Shown piece after piece: positions 9,281-22,753 of a stretch of DNA of 64,000 nucleotides; position 1 is the first letter of the stretch; every line of letters begins with the position of its first letter. Below the pieces are notes generated by a model. The model was not told where the DNA came from. It did not search any database and saw only the letters and a list, made by a program, of their open reading frames with translations. The DNA lies in contig NC_079884.1 in assembly GCF_029227915.1 (NCBI RefSeq), forward strand, positions 18,602,001 to 18,666,000. Reading direction: 5' to 3'. The position numbers and the translations under genes are program-made. The DNA comes from Hydractinia symbiolongicarpus. Lineage: Eukaryota; Cnidaria; Hydrozoa; Anthoathecata; Hydractiniidae.

Positions 9281-11827
9281 ATAAATCACGTGGTTCCGCG
9301 TGTCTACACTGGTTACCATTGGTTTATTCCCTCGACACTCAATGGACTACAACGTCCTAAGTCTATTTACATTACTGCATGACGTTATAACACCGTTAAC
9401 TACATGTGCATGCCTCTAAGGTTTGTTATATGACCTTTTGCCGCCTAATAATGACCTTACACATCAATCACGTCGTTCCACATGTCTGGGCAAGTTGCCA
9501 TTGGTCTGGTCCTTTCACTCTCAATGCACTACGACGTCCCAAGTTCTTTTCCATTGCGCAATAGCGTTATAACACCGTCAACTACGTGAACAGGCCTCTT
9601 AAGGCTGTTATATGACATTTGCCGCCTAATAATGGCCTTACACATCAATCACGTCGTTCCACATGTCTGGGCAAGTTGCCATTGGTTTATTCCTTTCACT
9701 ATGAATACACTACAACGTCCAAAGTTCTTTTCCATTGCGCAATAGCCTTATAACACCGTCAATTACATGAACAGGCCTCCAAAGGCTGTTATATGGCCTT
9801 TTGCCTCGTAATAACGTCCTTGCACGTAAATCAAGTCGTTCCACGTGTCTGTGCAGGTTGGGATTGGTCTAGTCCTTCCACTCTCAATGGACTACGACGT
9901 CCCAAGTCGTTTTCCATAACGCCATGGCCTTATAACTCCGTAAACTACGTGAACAGGCCTCTAAAGGTTGTCATATTACCTTTTGCCACCTAAAACGGCC
10001 TTACACGTAAATCACGTGGTTCCACGTGTCTGTTCAGGTTGCCATTGCTCTAGTCCTACCACTACAAATGTACTACGACGTCCCAAATCGTTTTACATTG
10101 CGGAATAGCCTTATAACACCGTCAACTACGTGAGCAGGCCTCTAAAGGTTTTTATATGGCCTTTTGCCTCGTAATAACGTCCTTGCACGTAAATCACGTC
10201 GTTCCACGTGTCTGTGCAGGTTGAGATTGGTCTAGTCCTTCCACTATCAATGGACTACGACTTCCTAAGTCGTTTTCGATTGCGTCATGACGTTATAACA
10301 CCGTCAACTACGTGTACAGTCCTCTAAAATCTGTTATATGACCTTTTGCTGCCTATTAATGGCCTTACACATAAATCACGTCGTCCCACATGTCTGTGCA
10401 AGTTGCCATTGGTCCCGTCCTTTCACTATCAATGCACTACGACCTCCCAAGTTGTTTTCCATTGTGACATGGCCGTATAACACCGTCAACTACGCGTACA
10501 GTCCTTTAAAGTCTGTTATATCACCTTTTGGCGCCTAATAATGACGTTACACATAAATCACGTGGTTCCGCGTGTCTACACTGGTTACCATTGGTTTATT
10601 CCCTCGACACTCAATGGACTACAACGTCCTAAGTCTATTTACATTGCTGCATGACGTTATAACACCGTTAACTACATGTGCATGCCTCTAAGGGCTGTTA
10701 TATGACCTTTTGCCGCCTAATAACCGCCTTACACGTAAATCACGTGGTTCCACGTGTCTGTTCAGGTTGCCATTGGTCTAGTCCTACCACTACGAATGTA
10801 CTACGACGTCCCAAATCGTTTTACATTGCGCAATAGCCTTATAACACCGTCAACTACGTGTAGAGGCCTCTAAAGGCTGTTATATGACCTTTTACCGCCT
10901 AATTATGTCCTTACACATTAATCACGTCGTTCCACGTGTCTGTGCAGGTTGAGATTGGTCTAGTCCTTCCACTCTCAATGGACTACGACGTCCCAAGTCG
11001 TTTTCCATTACGCCATGGCCTTATAACACCGTCAACTACGTGCACAGGCCTGTAAAGGTTGTTATATGATCTTTTGCCTCCTCATAACATCCTTGCACGT
11101 AAATCACGTGGTTCCACGTGTCTATGCAGGTTGGCATTGGTTTATTCCCTGGACACTCAATGTACTACAACGTCCCAAATCGTCTTACATTGCGCAATGG
11201 CCTTATAACACCGTCAACTACGTGTACTGACCTCTAAAGGTTTTTATATGGCCTTTTGCCTCGTAATAACGTCCTTGCACGTAAATCACGTCGTTCCACG
11301 TGTCTGTGCAGGTTGGGATTGGTCTAGTCCTTCCACTATCAATGGACTACGACTTCCTAAGTCGTTTTCGATTGCGTCATGACGTTATAACACCGTCAAC
11401 TACGTGTACAGTCCTCTAAAATCTGTTATATGACCTTTTGCTGCCTATTAATGGCCTTACACATAAATCACGTCGTCCCACATGTCTGTGCAAGTTGCCA
11501 TTGGTCCCGTCCTTTCACTATCAATGCACTACGACCTCCCAAGTTCTTTTCCACTGCGCAATAGCCTTTATAACACCGTCAACTACGCGTACAGTGCTCT
11601 AAAGTCTGTTATATCACCTTTTGGCGCATAATAATGACGTTACACATAAATCACGTGGTTCTGCGTGTCTCCACTGGTTACCATTGGTTTATTCCCTCGA
11701 CACTCAATGGACTACAACGTCCTATGTCTATTTACATTACTTCATGACGTTATACCACCGTTAACTACATGTGCATGCCTCTAAGGTCTGTTATATGACC
11801 TTTTGCCGCCTAATAATGACCTTACAC
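9281..11827. repeat. HOR delta copy 1: 14-mer J A B C D H I J K L M H I J, 2,547 bp
   Basis: Monomers start at 9281, 9463, 9644, 9826, 10007, 10189, 10371, 10553, 10735, 10917, 11099, 11281, 11463 and 11646. The A monomer is 181 bp (TGACATTTGCC for TGACCTTTTGCC, about 9613). The whole block recurs 15,658-15,659 bp downstream. The M monomer at 11099 is an M head on a G body. Confidence 0.93.
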
Positions 11828-12735
11828 ATCAATCACGTCGTTCCACATGTCTGGGCAAGTTGCCATTGGTCTGGTCCTTTCACTCTCAAAGCACTACGAC
11901 GTCCCAAGTCGTTTTCCATAACGCCATGGCCTTATAACACCGTCTACTACGTGAACAGGCCTCTAAAGGTTGTTATATAACCCTTTGCCGCCTAAAACGG
12001 CCTTACACGTAAATCACGTGGTTCCCCGTGTCTGTTTCGGTTGCCATTGCTCTAGTCCTACCACTACAAATGTACTACGACGTCCCAAATCGTTTTTGAT
12101 TGCGTCATGACGTTATAACACCGTCAACTACGTGTACAGTCCTCTAAAATCTGTTATATGACCTTTTGCTGTCTATTAATGGCCTTACACATAAATCACG
12201 TCGTCCCACATGTCTGTTCAGGTTGCCATTGCTCTAGTCCTACCACTACAAATGTACTACGACGTCCCAAATCGTTTTACATTGCGGAATAGCCTTATAA
12301 CACCGTCAACTACGTGAGCAGGCCTCTAAAGGTTTTTATATGGCCTTTTGCCGCCTAATAATGGCCTTACACACAAATCACGTGGTTCCACGTGTCTATG
12401 CAGGTTGGCATTGGTCTAGTCCTTCCACGCTCAATGGACTACTACGTCCCAAGTCGTTTTCCATTACGCCATGGCCTTATAACACCGTCAACTACGAGCA
12501 CAGGCCTGTAAAGGTTGTTATATAAGCTTTTGCCGCCTAAAACGGCCTTACACGTATTTCACGTGGTTCCACGTGTCTGGTCAGGTTGCCATTGCTCTAG
12601 TCCTACCACTACGAATGTACTACGACGTCCCAAATCGTTTTACTTTTCGGAATAGCCTTATAACACCGTCAACTACGTGAGCAGGCCTCTAAAGGTTTTT
12701 ATATGGCCTTTTGCCGCCTATAAATGGCCTTACAC
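11828..12735. repeat. Mixed block: A/C chimera, D, E, M, D
   Basis: Starts are 11828, 12009, 12191, 12373 and 12554. The first monomer is type A to about 11908 and then type C (AAGTCGTTTTCCATAACGCC). From there to about 12370 it follows the C-D-E order of HOR alpha, so a crossover joined delta-type to alpha-type sequence inside a monomer. Confidence 0.9.
12373..12553 (+). repeat. Monomer type M
   Basis: Diagnostic: CACGTGGTTCCACGTG followed by TCTATGCAGGTTGGCATTGG, then CCACGCTCAATGG and ACGAGCACAGGCCTGTAAAGG. It is rare: this copy, and M heads at 11099 and 26758. It carries the full CACGTG dyad. Confidence 0.85.
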
Positions 12736-14555
12736 ACAAATCACGTCGTTCCACATGTCTGTGCAGGTTGCCATTGGTCTAGTCCTTTCACTATCAATGG
12801 ACTACAACTTCCTAAGTTGTTTTCGATTGCGTCATGACGTTATACCACCGTCAACTACGCGTACAGTCCTTTAAAGTCTGTTATATCACCTTTTGGCGCC
12901 TAATAATGACCTTACACTTAAATCACGTGGTTCCGCGTGTCTCCACTGGTTACCATTGGTTTATTCCCTGGACACTCAATGTACTACAACGTCCCAAATC
13001 GTCTTACATTGCGCAATGGCCTTATAACACCGTCAACTACGTGTACTGACCTCTAAAGGTTTTTATATGGCCTTTTGCCTCGTAATAACGTCCTTGCACG
13101 TAAATCACGTCGTTCCACGTGTCTGTGCAGGTTGAGATTGGTCTAGTCCTTCCACTATCAATGGACTACGACTTCCTAAGTCGTTTTCGATTGCGTCATG
13201 ACGTTATAACACCGTCAACTACGTGTACAGTCCTCTAAAATCTGTTATATGACCTTTTGCTGCCTATTAATGGCCTTACACATAAATCACGTCGTCCCAC
13301 ATGTCTGTGCAAGTTGCCATTGGTCCCGTCCTTTCACTATCAATGCACTACGACCTCCCAAGTTGTTTTCCATTGTGACATGGCCGTATAACACCGTCAA
13401 CTACGCGTACAGTCCTTTAAAGTCTGTTATATCACCTTTTGGCGCCTAATAATGACCTTACACTTAAATCACGTGGTTCCGCGTGTCTCCACTGGTTACC
13501 ATTGGTTTATTCCCTGGACACTCAATGTACTACAACGTCCCAAATCGTCTTACATTGCGCAATGGCCTTATAACACCGTCAACTACGTGTACTGACCTCT
13601 AAAGGTTTTTATATGGCCTTTTGCCTCATAATAACGTCCTTGCACGTAAATCACGTCGTTCCACGTGTCTGTGCAGGTTGAGATTGGTCTAGTCCTTCCA
13701 CTATCAATGGACTACGACTTCCTAAGTCGTTTTCGATTGCGTCATGACGTTATAACACCGTCAACTACGTGTACAGTCCTCTAAAATCTGTTATATGACC
13801 TTTTGCTGCCTATTAATGGCCTTACACATAAATCACGTCGTCCCACATGTCTGTGCAAGTTGCCATTGGTCCCGTCCTTTCACTATCAATGCACTACGAC
13901 CTCCCAAGTTGTTTTCCATTGTGACATGGCCGTATAACACCGTCAACTACGCGTACAGTCCTTTAAAGTCTGTTATATCACCTTTTGGCGCCTAATAATG
14001 ACGTTACACATAAATCACGTGGTTCCGCGTGTCTCCACTGGTTACCATTGGTTTATTCCCTGGACACTCAATGTACTACAACGTCCCAAATCGTCTTACA
14101 TTGCGCAATGGCCTTATAACACCGTCAACTACGTGTACTGACCTCTAAAGGTTTTTATATGGCCTTTTGCCTCGTAATAACGTCCTTGCACGTAAATCAC
14201 GTCGTTCCACGTGTCTGTGCAGGTTGAGATTGGTCTAGTCCTTCCACTATCAATGGACTACGACTTCCTAAGTCGTTTTCGATTGCGTCATGACGTTATA
14301 ACACCGTCAACTACGTGTACAGTCCTCTAAAATCTGTTATATGACCTTTTGCTGCCTATTAATGGCCTTACACATAAATCACGTCGTTCCACATGTCTGT
14401 GCAGGTTGCCATTGGTCTAGTCCTTTCACTATCAATGGACTACAACTTCCTAAGTCGTTTTCGATTGCGTCATGACGTTATACCACCGTCAACTACGCGT
14501 ACAGTCCTTTAAAGTCTGTTATATCACCTTTTGGCGCCTAATAATGACCTTACAC
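12736..14555. repeat. Triplet-rich block F, G H I2, G H I2, J/G H E/F
   Basis: Starts are 12736, 12918, 13100, 13282, 13464, 13646, 13828, 14010, 14192 and 14374. The 546-bp G-H-I2 triplet is tandem at 12918-13463 and 13464-14009. The first part (about 12567-13460) matches 4560-5453 at an 8,007-bp offset. 14010 is a J head on a G body; 14374 is an E/I head on an F body. Confidence 0.92.
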
Positions 14556-16744
14556 TTAAATCACGTGGTTCCGCGTGTCTCCACTGGTTACCATTGGTTT
14601 ATTCCCTGGACACTCAATGTACTACAACGTCCCAAATCGTCTTACATTGCGCAATGGCCTTATAACACCGTCAACTACGTGTACTGACTGACCTCTAAAG
14701 GTTTTTATATGGCCTTTTGCCTCGTAATAACGTCCTTGCACGTAAATCACGTCGTTCCACGTGTCTGTGCAGGTTGAGATTGGTCTAGTCCTTCCACTAT
14801 CAATGGACTACGACTTCCTAAGTCGTTTTCGATTGCGTCATGACGTTATAACACCGTCAACTACGTGTACAGTCCTCTAAAATCTGTTATATGACCTTTT
14901 GCTGCCTATTAATGGCCTTACACATAAATCACGTCGTCCCACATGTCTGTGCAAGTTGCCATTGGTCCCGTCCTTTCACTATCAATGCACTACGACCTCC
15001 CAAGTTGTTTTCCATTGTGACATGGCCGTATAACACCGTCAACTACGCGTACAGTCCTTTAAAGTCTGTTATATCACCTTTTGGCGCCTAATAATGACCC
15101 TACACTTAAATCACGTGGTTCCGCGTGTCTCCACTGGTTACCATTGGTTTATTCCCTGGACACTCAATGTACTACAACGTCCCAAATCGTCTTACATTGC
15201 GCAATGGCCTTATAACACCGTCAACTACGTGTACTGACCTCTAAAGGTTTTTATATGGCCTTTTGCCTCGTAATAACGTCCTTTCACGTAAATCACGTCG
15301 TTCCACGTGTCTGTGCAGGTTGAGATTGGTCTAGTCCTTCCACTATCAATGGACTACGACTTCCTAAGTCGTTTTCGATTGCGTCATGACGTTATAACAC
15401 CGTCAACTACGTGTACAGTCCTCTAAAATCTGTTATATGACCTTTTGCTGCCTATTAATGGCCTTACACATAAATCACGTCGTCCCACATGTCTGTGCAA
15501 GTTGCCATTGGTCCCGTCCTTTCACTATCAATGCACTACGACCTCCCAAGTTCTTTTCCACTGCGCAATAGCCTTTATAACACCGTCAACTACGCGTACA
15601 GTGCTCTAAAGTCTGTTATATCACCTTTTGGCGCATAATAATGACGTTACACATAAATCACGTGGTTCCGCGTGTCTCCACTGGTTACCATTGGTTTATT
15701 CCCTCGACACTCAATGGACTACAACGTCCTAAGTCTATTTACATTACTTCATGACGTTATAACACCGTTAACTACATGTGCATGCCTCTAAGGTCTGTTA
15801 TATGACCTTTTGCCGCCTAATAATGACCTTACACATCAATCACGTCGTTCCACATGTCTGGGCAAGTTGCCATTGGTCTGGTCCTTTCACTCTCAATGCA
15901 CTACGACGTCCGAAGTTCTTTTCCATTGCGCAATAGCGTTATAACACCGTCAACTACGTGAACAGGCCTCTAACGGCTGTTATATGTCCTTTGGCTGCCT
16001 ATTAATGGCCTTACACATAAATCACGTCGTCCCACATGTCTGTGCAAGTTGCCATTGTTCCCGTCCTTTCACTATCAATGCACTACGACCTCCCAAGTTC
16101 ATTTCCACTGCGCAATAGCCTTATAACACCGTCAACTACGCGTACAGTCCTTTAAAGTCTGTTATATCACCTTTTGGCGCCTAATAATGACCTTACACTT
16201 AAATCACGTGGTTCCCCTTGTCTCCACTGGTTACCATTGGTTTATTCCCTTGACACTCAATGTACTACAACGTCCCAAATCGTCTTACATTGCGCAATGG
16301 CCTTATAACACCGTCAACTACGTGTACTGACCTCTAAAGGTTTTTATATGGCCTTTTGCTTCGTAATAACGTCCTTGCACGTAAATCACGTCTTTCCACG
16401 TGTCTGTGCAGGTTGAGATTGGTCTAGTCCTTCCACTATCAATGGACTACGACTTCCTAAGTCGTTTTCGATTGCGTCATGACGTTATAACACCGTCAAC
16501 TACGTGTACAGACCTCTAAAATCTGTTATATGACCTTTTGCTGCCTATTAATGGCCTTACACATAAATCACGTCGTCCCACATGTCTGTGCAAGTTGCCA
16601 TTGGTCCCGTCCTTTCACTATCAATGCACTACGACCTCCCAAGTTCTTTTCCACTGCGCAATAGCCTTATAACACCGTCAACTACGCGTACAGTGTTCTA
16701 AAGTCTGTTATATCACCTTTTGGCGCATAATAATGACGTTACAC
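14556..16744. repeat. HOR beta copy 3: 12-mer, 2,189 bp
   Basis: Same order as 4911-7095: starts 14556, 14742, 14924, 15106, 15288, 15470, 15653, 15835, 16017, 16199, 16381 and 16563. The 4 extra bases come from the TGAC duplication at 14685-14692. From about 14890 to 17100 it aligns with 7430-9640 at 7,464 bp. Private changes CATTGTTCCCG (16053) and GTTCCCCTTG (16211) reappear once, at 20605 and 20763. Confidence 0.93.
14685..14692 (+). repeat. TGAC micro-duplication in a type-G monomer
   Basis: GTACTGACCTC of other G monomers is GTACTGACTGACCTC here. The insertion duplicates 4 bp, a slippage-type change found in only one G monomer that I saw. It gives this monomer 186 bp. Confidence 0.9.
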
Positions 16745-17108
16745 ATAAATCACGTGGTTCCGCGTGTCTACACTGGTTACCATTGGTTTATTCCCTCGAC
16801 ACTCAATGGACTACAACGTCCTAAGTCTATTTACATTACTGCATGACGTTATAACACCGTTAACTACATGTGCATGCCTCTAAGGTTTGTTATATGACCT
16901 TTTGCCGCCTAATAATGACCTTACACATCAATCACGTCGTTCCACATGTCTGGGCAAGTTGCCATTGGTCTGGTCCTTTCACTCTCAATGCACTACGACG
17001 TCCCAAGTTTTTTTCCATTGCGCAATAGCGTTATAACACCGTCAACTACGTGAACAGGCCTCTTAAGGCTGTTATATGACCTTTTGCCGCCTAATAATGG
17101 CCTTACAC
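16745..17108. repeat. J-A pair joining HOR beta copy 3 to HOR gamma
   Basis: J (16745) and A (16927) continue HOR beta exactly as at 9281-9643. The A copy has AAGTTTTTTTCC instead of AAGTTCTTTTCC near 17005. The next monomer switches to the D/G chimera that opens each gamma unit. Confidence 0.9.
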
Positions 17109-19111
17109 GTAAATCACGTGGTTCCACGTGTCTGTTCAGGTTGCCATTGCTCTAGTCCTACCACTACAAATGTACTACGACGTCCCAAATCGTTTTACAT
17201 TGCGCAATGGCCTTATAACACCGTCAACTACGTGTACTGACCTCTAAAGGTTTTTATATGGCCTTTTGCCTCGTAATAACGTCCTTGCACGTAAATCACG
17301 TCGTTCCACGTGTCTGTGCAGGTTGGGATTGGTCTAGTCCTTCCACTATCAATGGACTACGACTTCCTAAGTCGTTTTCGATTGCGTCATGACGTTATAA
17401 CACCGTCAACTACGTGTACAGTCCTCTAAAATCTGTTATATGACCTTTTGCTGCCTATTAATGGCCTTACACATAAATCACGTCGTCCCACATGTCTGTG
17501 CAAGTTGCCATTGGTCCCGTCCTTTCACTATCAATGCACTACGACCTCCCAAGTTCTTTTCCACAGCGCAATAGCCTTTATAACACCGTCAACTACGCGT
17601 ACAGGGCTCTAAAGTCTGTTATATCACCTTTTGGCGCATAATAATGACGTTACACATAAATCACGTGGTTCCGCGTGTCTCCACTGGTTACCATTGGTTT
17701 ATTCCCTCGACACTCAATGGACTACAACGTCCTAAGTCTATTTACATTACTTCATGACGTTATACCACCGTTAACTACATGTGCATGCCTCTAAGGTCTG
17801 TTATATGACCTTTTGCCGCCTAATAATGACCTTACACATCAATCACGTCGTTCCACATGTCTGGGCAAGTTGCCATTGGTCTGGTCCTTTCACTCTCAAT
17901 GCACTACGACGTCCCAAGTTCTTTTCCATTGCGCAATAGCGTTATAACACCGTCAACTACGTGAACAGGCCTCTAAAGGCTGTTATATATCCTTTTGCTG
18001 CCTATTAATGGCCTTACACATAAATCACGTCGTCCCACATGTCTGTGCAAGTTGCCATTGGTCCCGTCCTTTCACTATCAATGCACTACGACCTCCCAAG
18101 TTCATTTCCACTGCGCAATAGCCTTATAACACCGTCAACTACGCGTACAGTCCTTTAAAGTCTGTTATATCACCTTTTGGCGCCTAATAATGACCTTACA
18201 CTTAAATCACGTGGTTCCGCGTGTCTCCACTGGTTACCATTGGTTTATTCCCTTGACACTCAATGTACTACAACGTCCCAAATCGTCTTACATTGCGCAA
18301 TGGCCTTATAACACCGTCAACTACGTGTACTGACCTCTAAAGGTTTTTATATGGCCTTTTGCTTCGTAATAACGTCCTTGCATGTAAATCACGTCTTTCC
18401 ACGTGTCTGTGCAGGTTGAGATTGGTCTAGTCCTTCCACTATCAATGGACTACGACTTCCTAAGTCGTTTTCGATTGCGTCATGACGTTATAACACCGTC
18501 AACTACGTGTACAGTCCTCTAAAATCTGTTATATGACCTTTTGCTGCCTATTAATGGCCTTACACATAAATCACGTCGTCCCACATGTCTGTGCAAGTTG
18601 CCATTGGTCCCGTCCTTTCACTATCAATGCACTACGACCTCCCAAGTTCTTTTCCACTGCGCAATAGCCTTATAACACCGTCAACTACGCGTACAGTGTT
18701 CTAAAGTCTGTTATATCACCTTTTGGCGCATAATAATGACGTTACACATAAATCACGTGGTTCCGCGTGTCTACACTGGCTACCATTGGTTTATTCCCTC
18801 GACACTCAATGGACTACAACGTCCTAAGTCTATTTACATTACTGCATGACGTTATAACACCGTTAACTACATGTGCATGCCTCTAAGGTTTGTTATATGA
18901 CCTTTTGCCGCCTAATAATGACCTTACACATCAATCACGTTGTTCCACATGTCTGGGCAAGTTGCCATTGGTCTGGTCCTTTCACTCTCAATGCACTACG
19001 ACGTCCCAAGTTCTTTTCCATTGCGCAATAGCGTTATAACACCGTCAACTACGTGAACAGGCCTCTTAAGGCTGTTATATGACCTTTTGCCGCCTAATAA
19101 TGGCCTTACAC
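17109..19111. repeat. HOR gamma copy 1: 11-mer D/G H I J A I G H I J A, 2,003 bp
   Basis: Monomers start at 17109, 17291, 17473, 17656, 17838, 18020, 18202, 18384, 18566, 18748 and 18930. The opening monomer is D to CCCAAATCG and then G-like (TTTTACATTGCGCAATGGCC). Unit markers: CCACAGCGCAATAGCC, ACAGGGCTC, and TGTTATATATCC instead of TGTTATATGTCC. Confidence 0.95.
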
Positions 19112-22100
19112 GTAAATCACGTGGTTCCACGTGTCTGTTCAGGTTGCCATTGCTCTAGTCCTACCACTACAAATGTACTACGACGTCCCAAATCGTTTTA
19201 CATTGCGCAATGGCCTTATAACACCGTCAACTACGTGTACTGACCTCTAAAGGTTTTTATATGGCCTTTTGCCTCGTAATAACGTCCTTGCACGTAAATC
19301 ACGTCGTTCCACGTGTCTGTGCAGGTTGGGATTGGTCTAGTCCTTCCACTATCAATGGACTACGACTTCCTAAGTCGTTTTCGATTGCGTCATGACGTTA
19401 TAACACCGTCAACTACGTGTACAGTCCTCTAAAATCTGTTATATGACCTTTTGCTGCCTATTAATGGCCTTACACATAAATCACGTCGTCCCACATGTCT
19501 GTGCAAGTTGCCATTGGTCCCGTCCTTTCACTATCAATGCACTACGACCTCCCAAGTTCTTTTCCACAGCGCAATAGCCTTTATAACACCGTCAACTACG
19601 CGTACAGGGCTCTAAAGTCTGTTATATCACCTTTTGGCGCATAATAATGACGTTACACATAAATCACGTGGTTCCGCGTGTCTCCACTGGTTACCATTGG
19701 TTTATTCCCTCGACACTCAATGGACTACAACGTCCTAAGTCTATTTACATTACTTCATGACGTTATACCACCGTTAACTACATGTGCATGCCTCTAAGGT
19801 CTGTTATATGACCTTTTGCCGCCTAATAATGACCTTACACATCAATCACGTCGTTCCACATGTCTGGGCAAGTTGCCATTGGTCTGGTCCTTTCACTCTC
19901 AATGCACTACGACGTCCCAAGTTCTTTTCCATTGCGCAATAGCGTTATAACACCGTCAACTACGTGAACAGGCCTCTAAAGGCTGTTATATATCCTTTTG
20001 CTGCCTATTAATGGCCTTACACATAAATCACGTCGTCCCACATGTCTGTGCAAGTTGCCATTGGTCCCGTCCTTTCACTATCAATGCACTACGACCTCCC
20101 AAGTTCATTTCCACTGCGCAATAGCCTTATAACACCGTCAACTACGCGTACAGTCCTTTAAAGTCTGTTATATCACCTTTTGGCGCTTAATAATGACCTT
20201 ACACTTAAATCACGTGGTTCCGCGTGTCTCCACTGGTTACCATTGGTTTATTCCCTTGACACTCAATGTACTACAACGTCCCAAATCGTCTTACATTGCG
20301 CAATGGCCTTATAACACCGTCAACTACGTGTACTGACCTCTAAAGGTTTTTATATGGCCTTTTGCTTCGTAATAACGTCCTTGCATGTAAATCACGTCTT
20401 TCCACGTGTCTGTGCAAGTTGAGATTGGTCTAGTCCTTCCACTATCAATGGACTACGACTTCCTAAGTCGTTTTCGATTGCGTCATGACGTTATAACACC
20501 GTCAACTACGTGTACAGTCCTCTAAAATCTGTTATATGACCTTTTGCTGCCTATTAATGGCCTTACACATAAATCACGTCGTCCCACATGTCTGTGCAAG
20601 TTGCCATTGTTCCCGTCCTTTCACTATCAATGCACTACGACCTCCCAAGTTCATTTCCACTGCGCAATAGCCTTATAACACCGTCAACTACGCGTACAGT
20701 CCTTTAAAGTCTGTTATATCACCTTTTGGCGCCTAATAATGACCTTACACTTAAATCACGTGGTTCCCCTTGTCTCCACTGGTTACCATTGGTTTATTCC
20801 CTTGACACTCAATGTACTACAACGTCCCAAATCGTCTTACATTGCGCAATGGCCTTATAACACCGTCAACTACGTGTACTGACCTCTAAAGGTTTTTATA
20901 TGGCCTTTTGCTTCGTAATAACGTCCTTGCACGTAAATCACGTCTTTCCACGTGTCTGTGCAGGTTGAGATTGGTCTAGTCCTTCCACTATCAATGGACT
21001 ACGACTTCCTAAGTCGTTTTCGATTGCGTCATGACGTTATAACACCGTCAACTACGTGTACAGACCTCTAAAATCTGTTATATGACCTTTTGCTGCCTAT
21101 TAATGGCCTTACACATAAATCACGTCGTCCCACATGTCTGTGCAAGTTGCCATTGGTCCCGTCCTTTCACTATCAATGCACTACGACCTCCCAAGTTCTT
21201 TTCCACAGCGCAATAGCCTTTATAACACCGTCAACTACGCGTACAGGGCTCTAAAGTCTGTTATATCACCTTTTGGCGCATAATAATGACGTTACACATA
21301 AATCACGTGGTTCCGCGTGTCTCCACTGGTTACCATTGGTTTATTCCCTCGACACTCAATGGACTACAACGTCCTAAGTCTATTTACATTACTTCATGAC
21401 GTTATACCACCGTTAACTACATGTGCATGCCTCTAAGGTCTGTTATATGACCTTTTGCCGCCTAATAATGACCTTACACATCAATCACGTCGTTCCACAT
21501 GTCTGGGCAAGTTGCCATTGGTCTGGTCCTTTCACTCTCAATGCACTACGACGTCCCAAGTTCTTTTCCATTGCGCAATAGCGTTATAACACCGTCAACT
21601 ACGTGAACAGGCCTCTAAAGGCTGTTATATATCCTTTTGCTGCCTATTAATGGCCTTACACATAAATCACGTCGTCCCACATGTCTGTGCAAGTTGCCAT
21701 TGGTCCCGTCCTTTCACTATCAATGCACTACGACCTCCCAAGTTCATTTCCACTGCGCAATAGCCTTATAACACCGTCAACTACGCGTACAGTCCTTTAA
21801 AGTCTGTTATATCACCTTTTGGCGCCTAATAATGACCTTACACTTAAATCACGTGGTTCCGCGTGTCTCCACTGGTTACCATTGGTTTATTCCCTTGACA
21901 CTCAATGTACTACAACGTCCCAAATCGTCTTACATTGCGCAATGGCCTTATAACACCGTCAACTACGTGTACTGACCTCTAAAGGTTTTTATATGGCCTT
22001 TTGCTTCGTAATAACGTCCTTGCATGTAAATCACGTCTTTCCACGTGTCTGTGCAGGTTGAGATTGGTCTAGTCCTTCCACTATCAATGGACTACGACTT

Positions 22101-22753
22101 CCTAAGTCGTTTTCGATTGCGTCATGACGTTATAACACCGTCAACTACGTGTACAGTCCTCTAAAATCTGTTATATGACCTTTTGCTGCCTATTAATGGC
22201 CTTACACATAAATCACGTCGTCCCACATGTCTGTGCAAGTTGCCATTGGTCCCGTCCTTTCACTATCAATGCACTACGACCTCCCAAGTTCTTTTCCACT
22301 GCGCAATAGCCTTATAACACCGTCAACTACGCGTACAGTGTTCTAAAGTCTGTTATATCACCTTTTGGCGCATAATAATGACGTTACACATAAATCACGT
22401 GGTTCCGCGTGTCTACACTGGCTACCATTGGTTTATTCCCTCGACACTCAATGGACTACAACGTCCTAAGTCTATTTACATTACTGCATGACGTTATAAC
22501 ACCGTTAACTACATGTGCATGCCTCTAAGGTTTGTTATATGACCTTTTGCCGCCTAATAATGACCTTACACATCAATCACGTTGTTCCACATGTCTGGGC
22601 AAGTTGCCATTGGTCTGGTCCTTTCACTCTCAATGCACTACGACGTCCCAAGTTCTTTTCCATTGCGCAATAGCGTTATAACACCGTCAACTACGTGAAC
22701 AGGCCTCTTAAGGCTGTTATATGACCTTTTGCCGCCTAATAATGGCCTTACAC
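19112..22753. repeat. HOR gamma copy 2, expanded to 20 monomers, 3,642 bp
   Basis: It begins as the 11-mer (starts 19112 to 20387), then at about 20569-21115 runs through I-G-H sequence with beta-copy-3 private changes, and returns to the gamma path at I-J-A-I-G-H-I-J-A (21115-22753). The TGTTATATATCC marker is at 19984 and 21623, 1,639 bp (9 monomers) apart. So a 9-monomer segment was gained. Confidence 0.93.

Noticed and set aside
14685-14692. TGACTGAC as a transposon target-site duplication
   Set aside because: Nothing lies between the two TGAC copies, and the neighbouring sequence is ordinary type-G monomer; slippage explains it.
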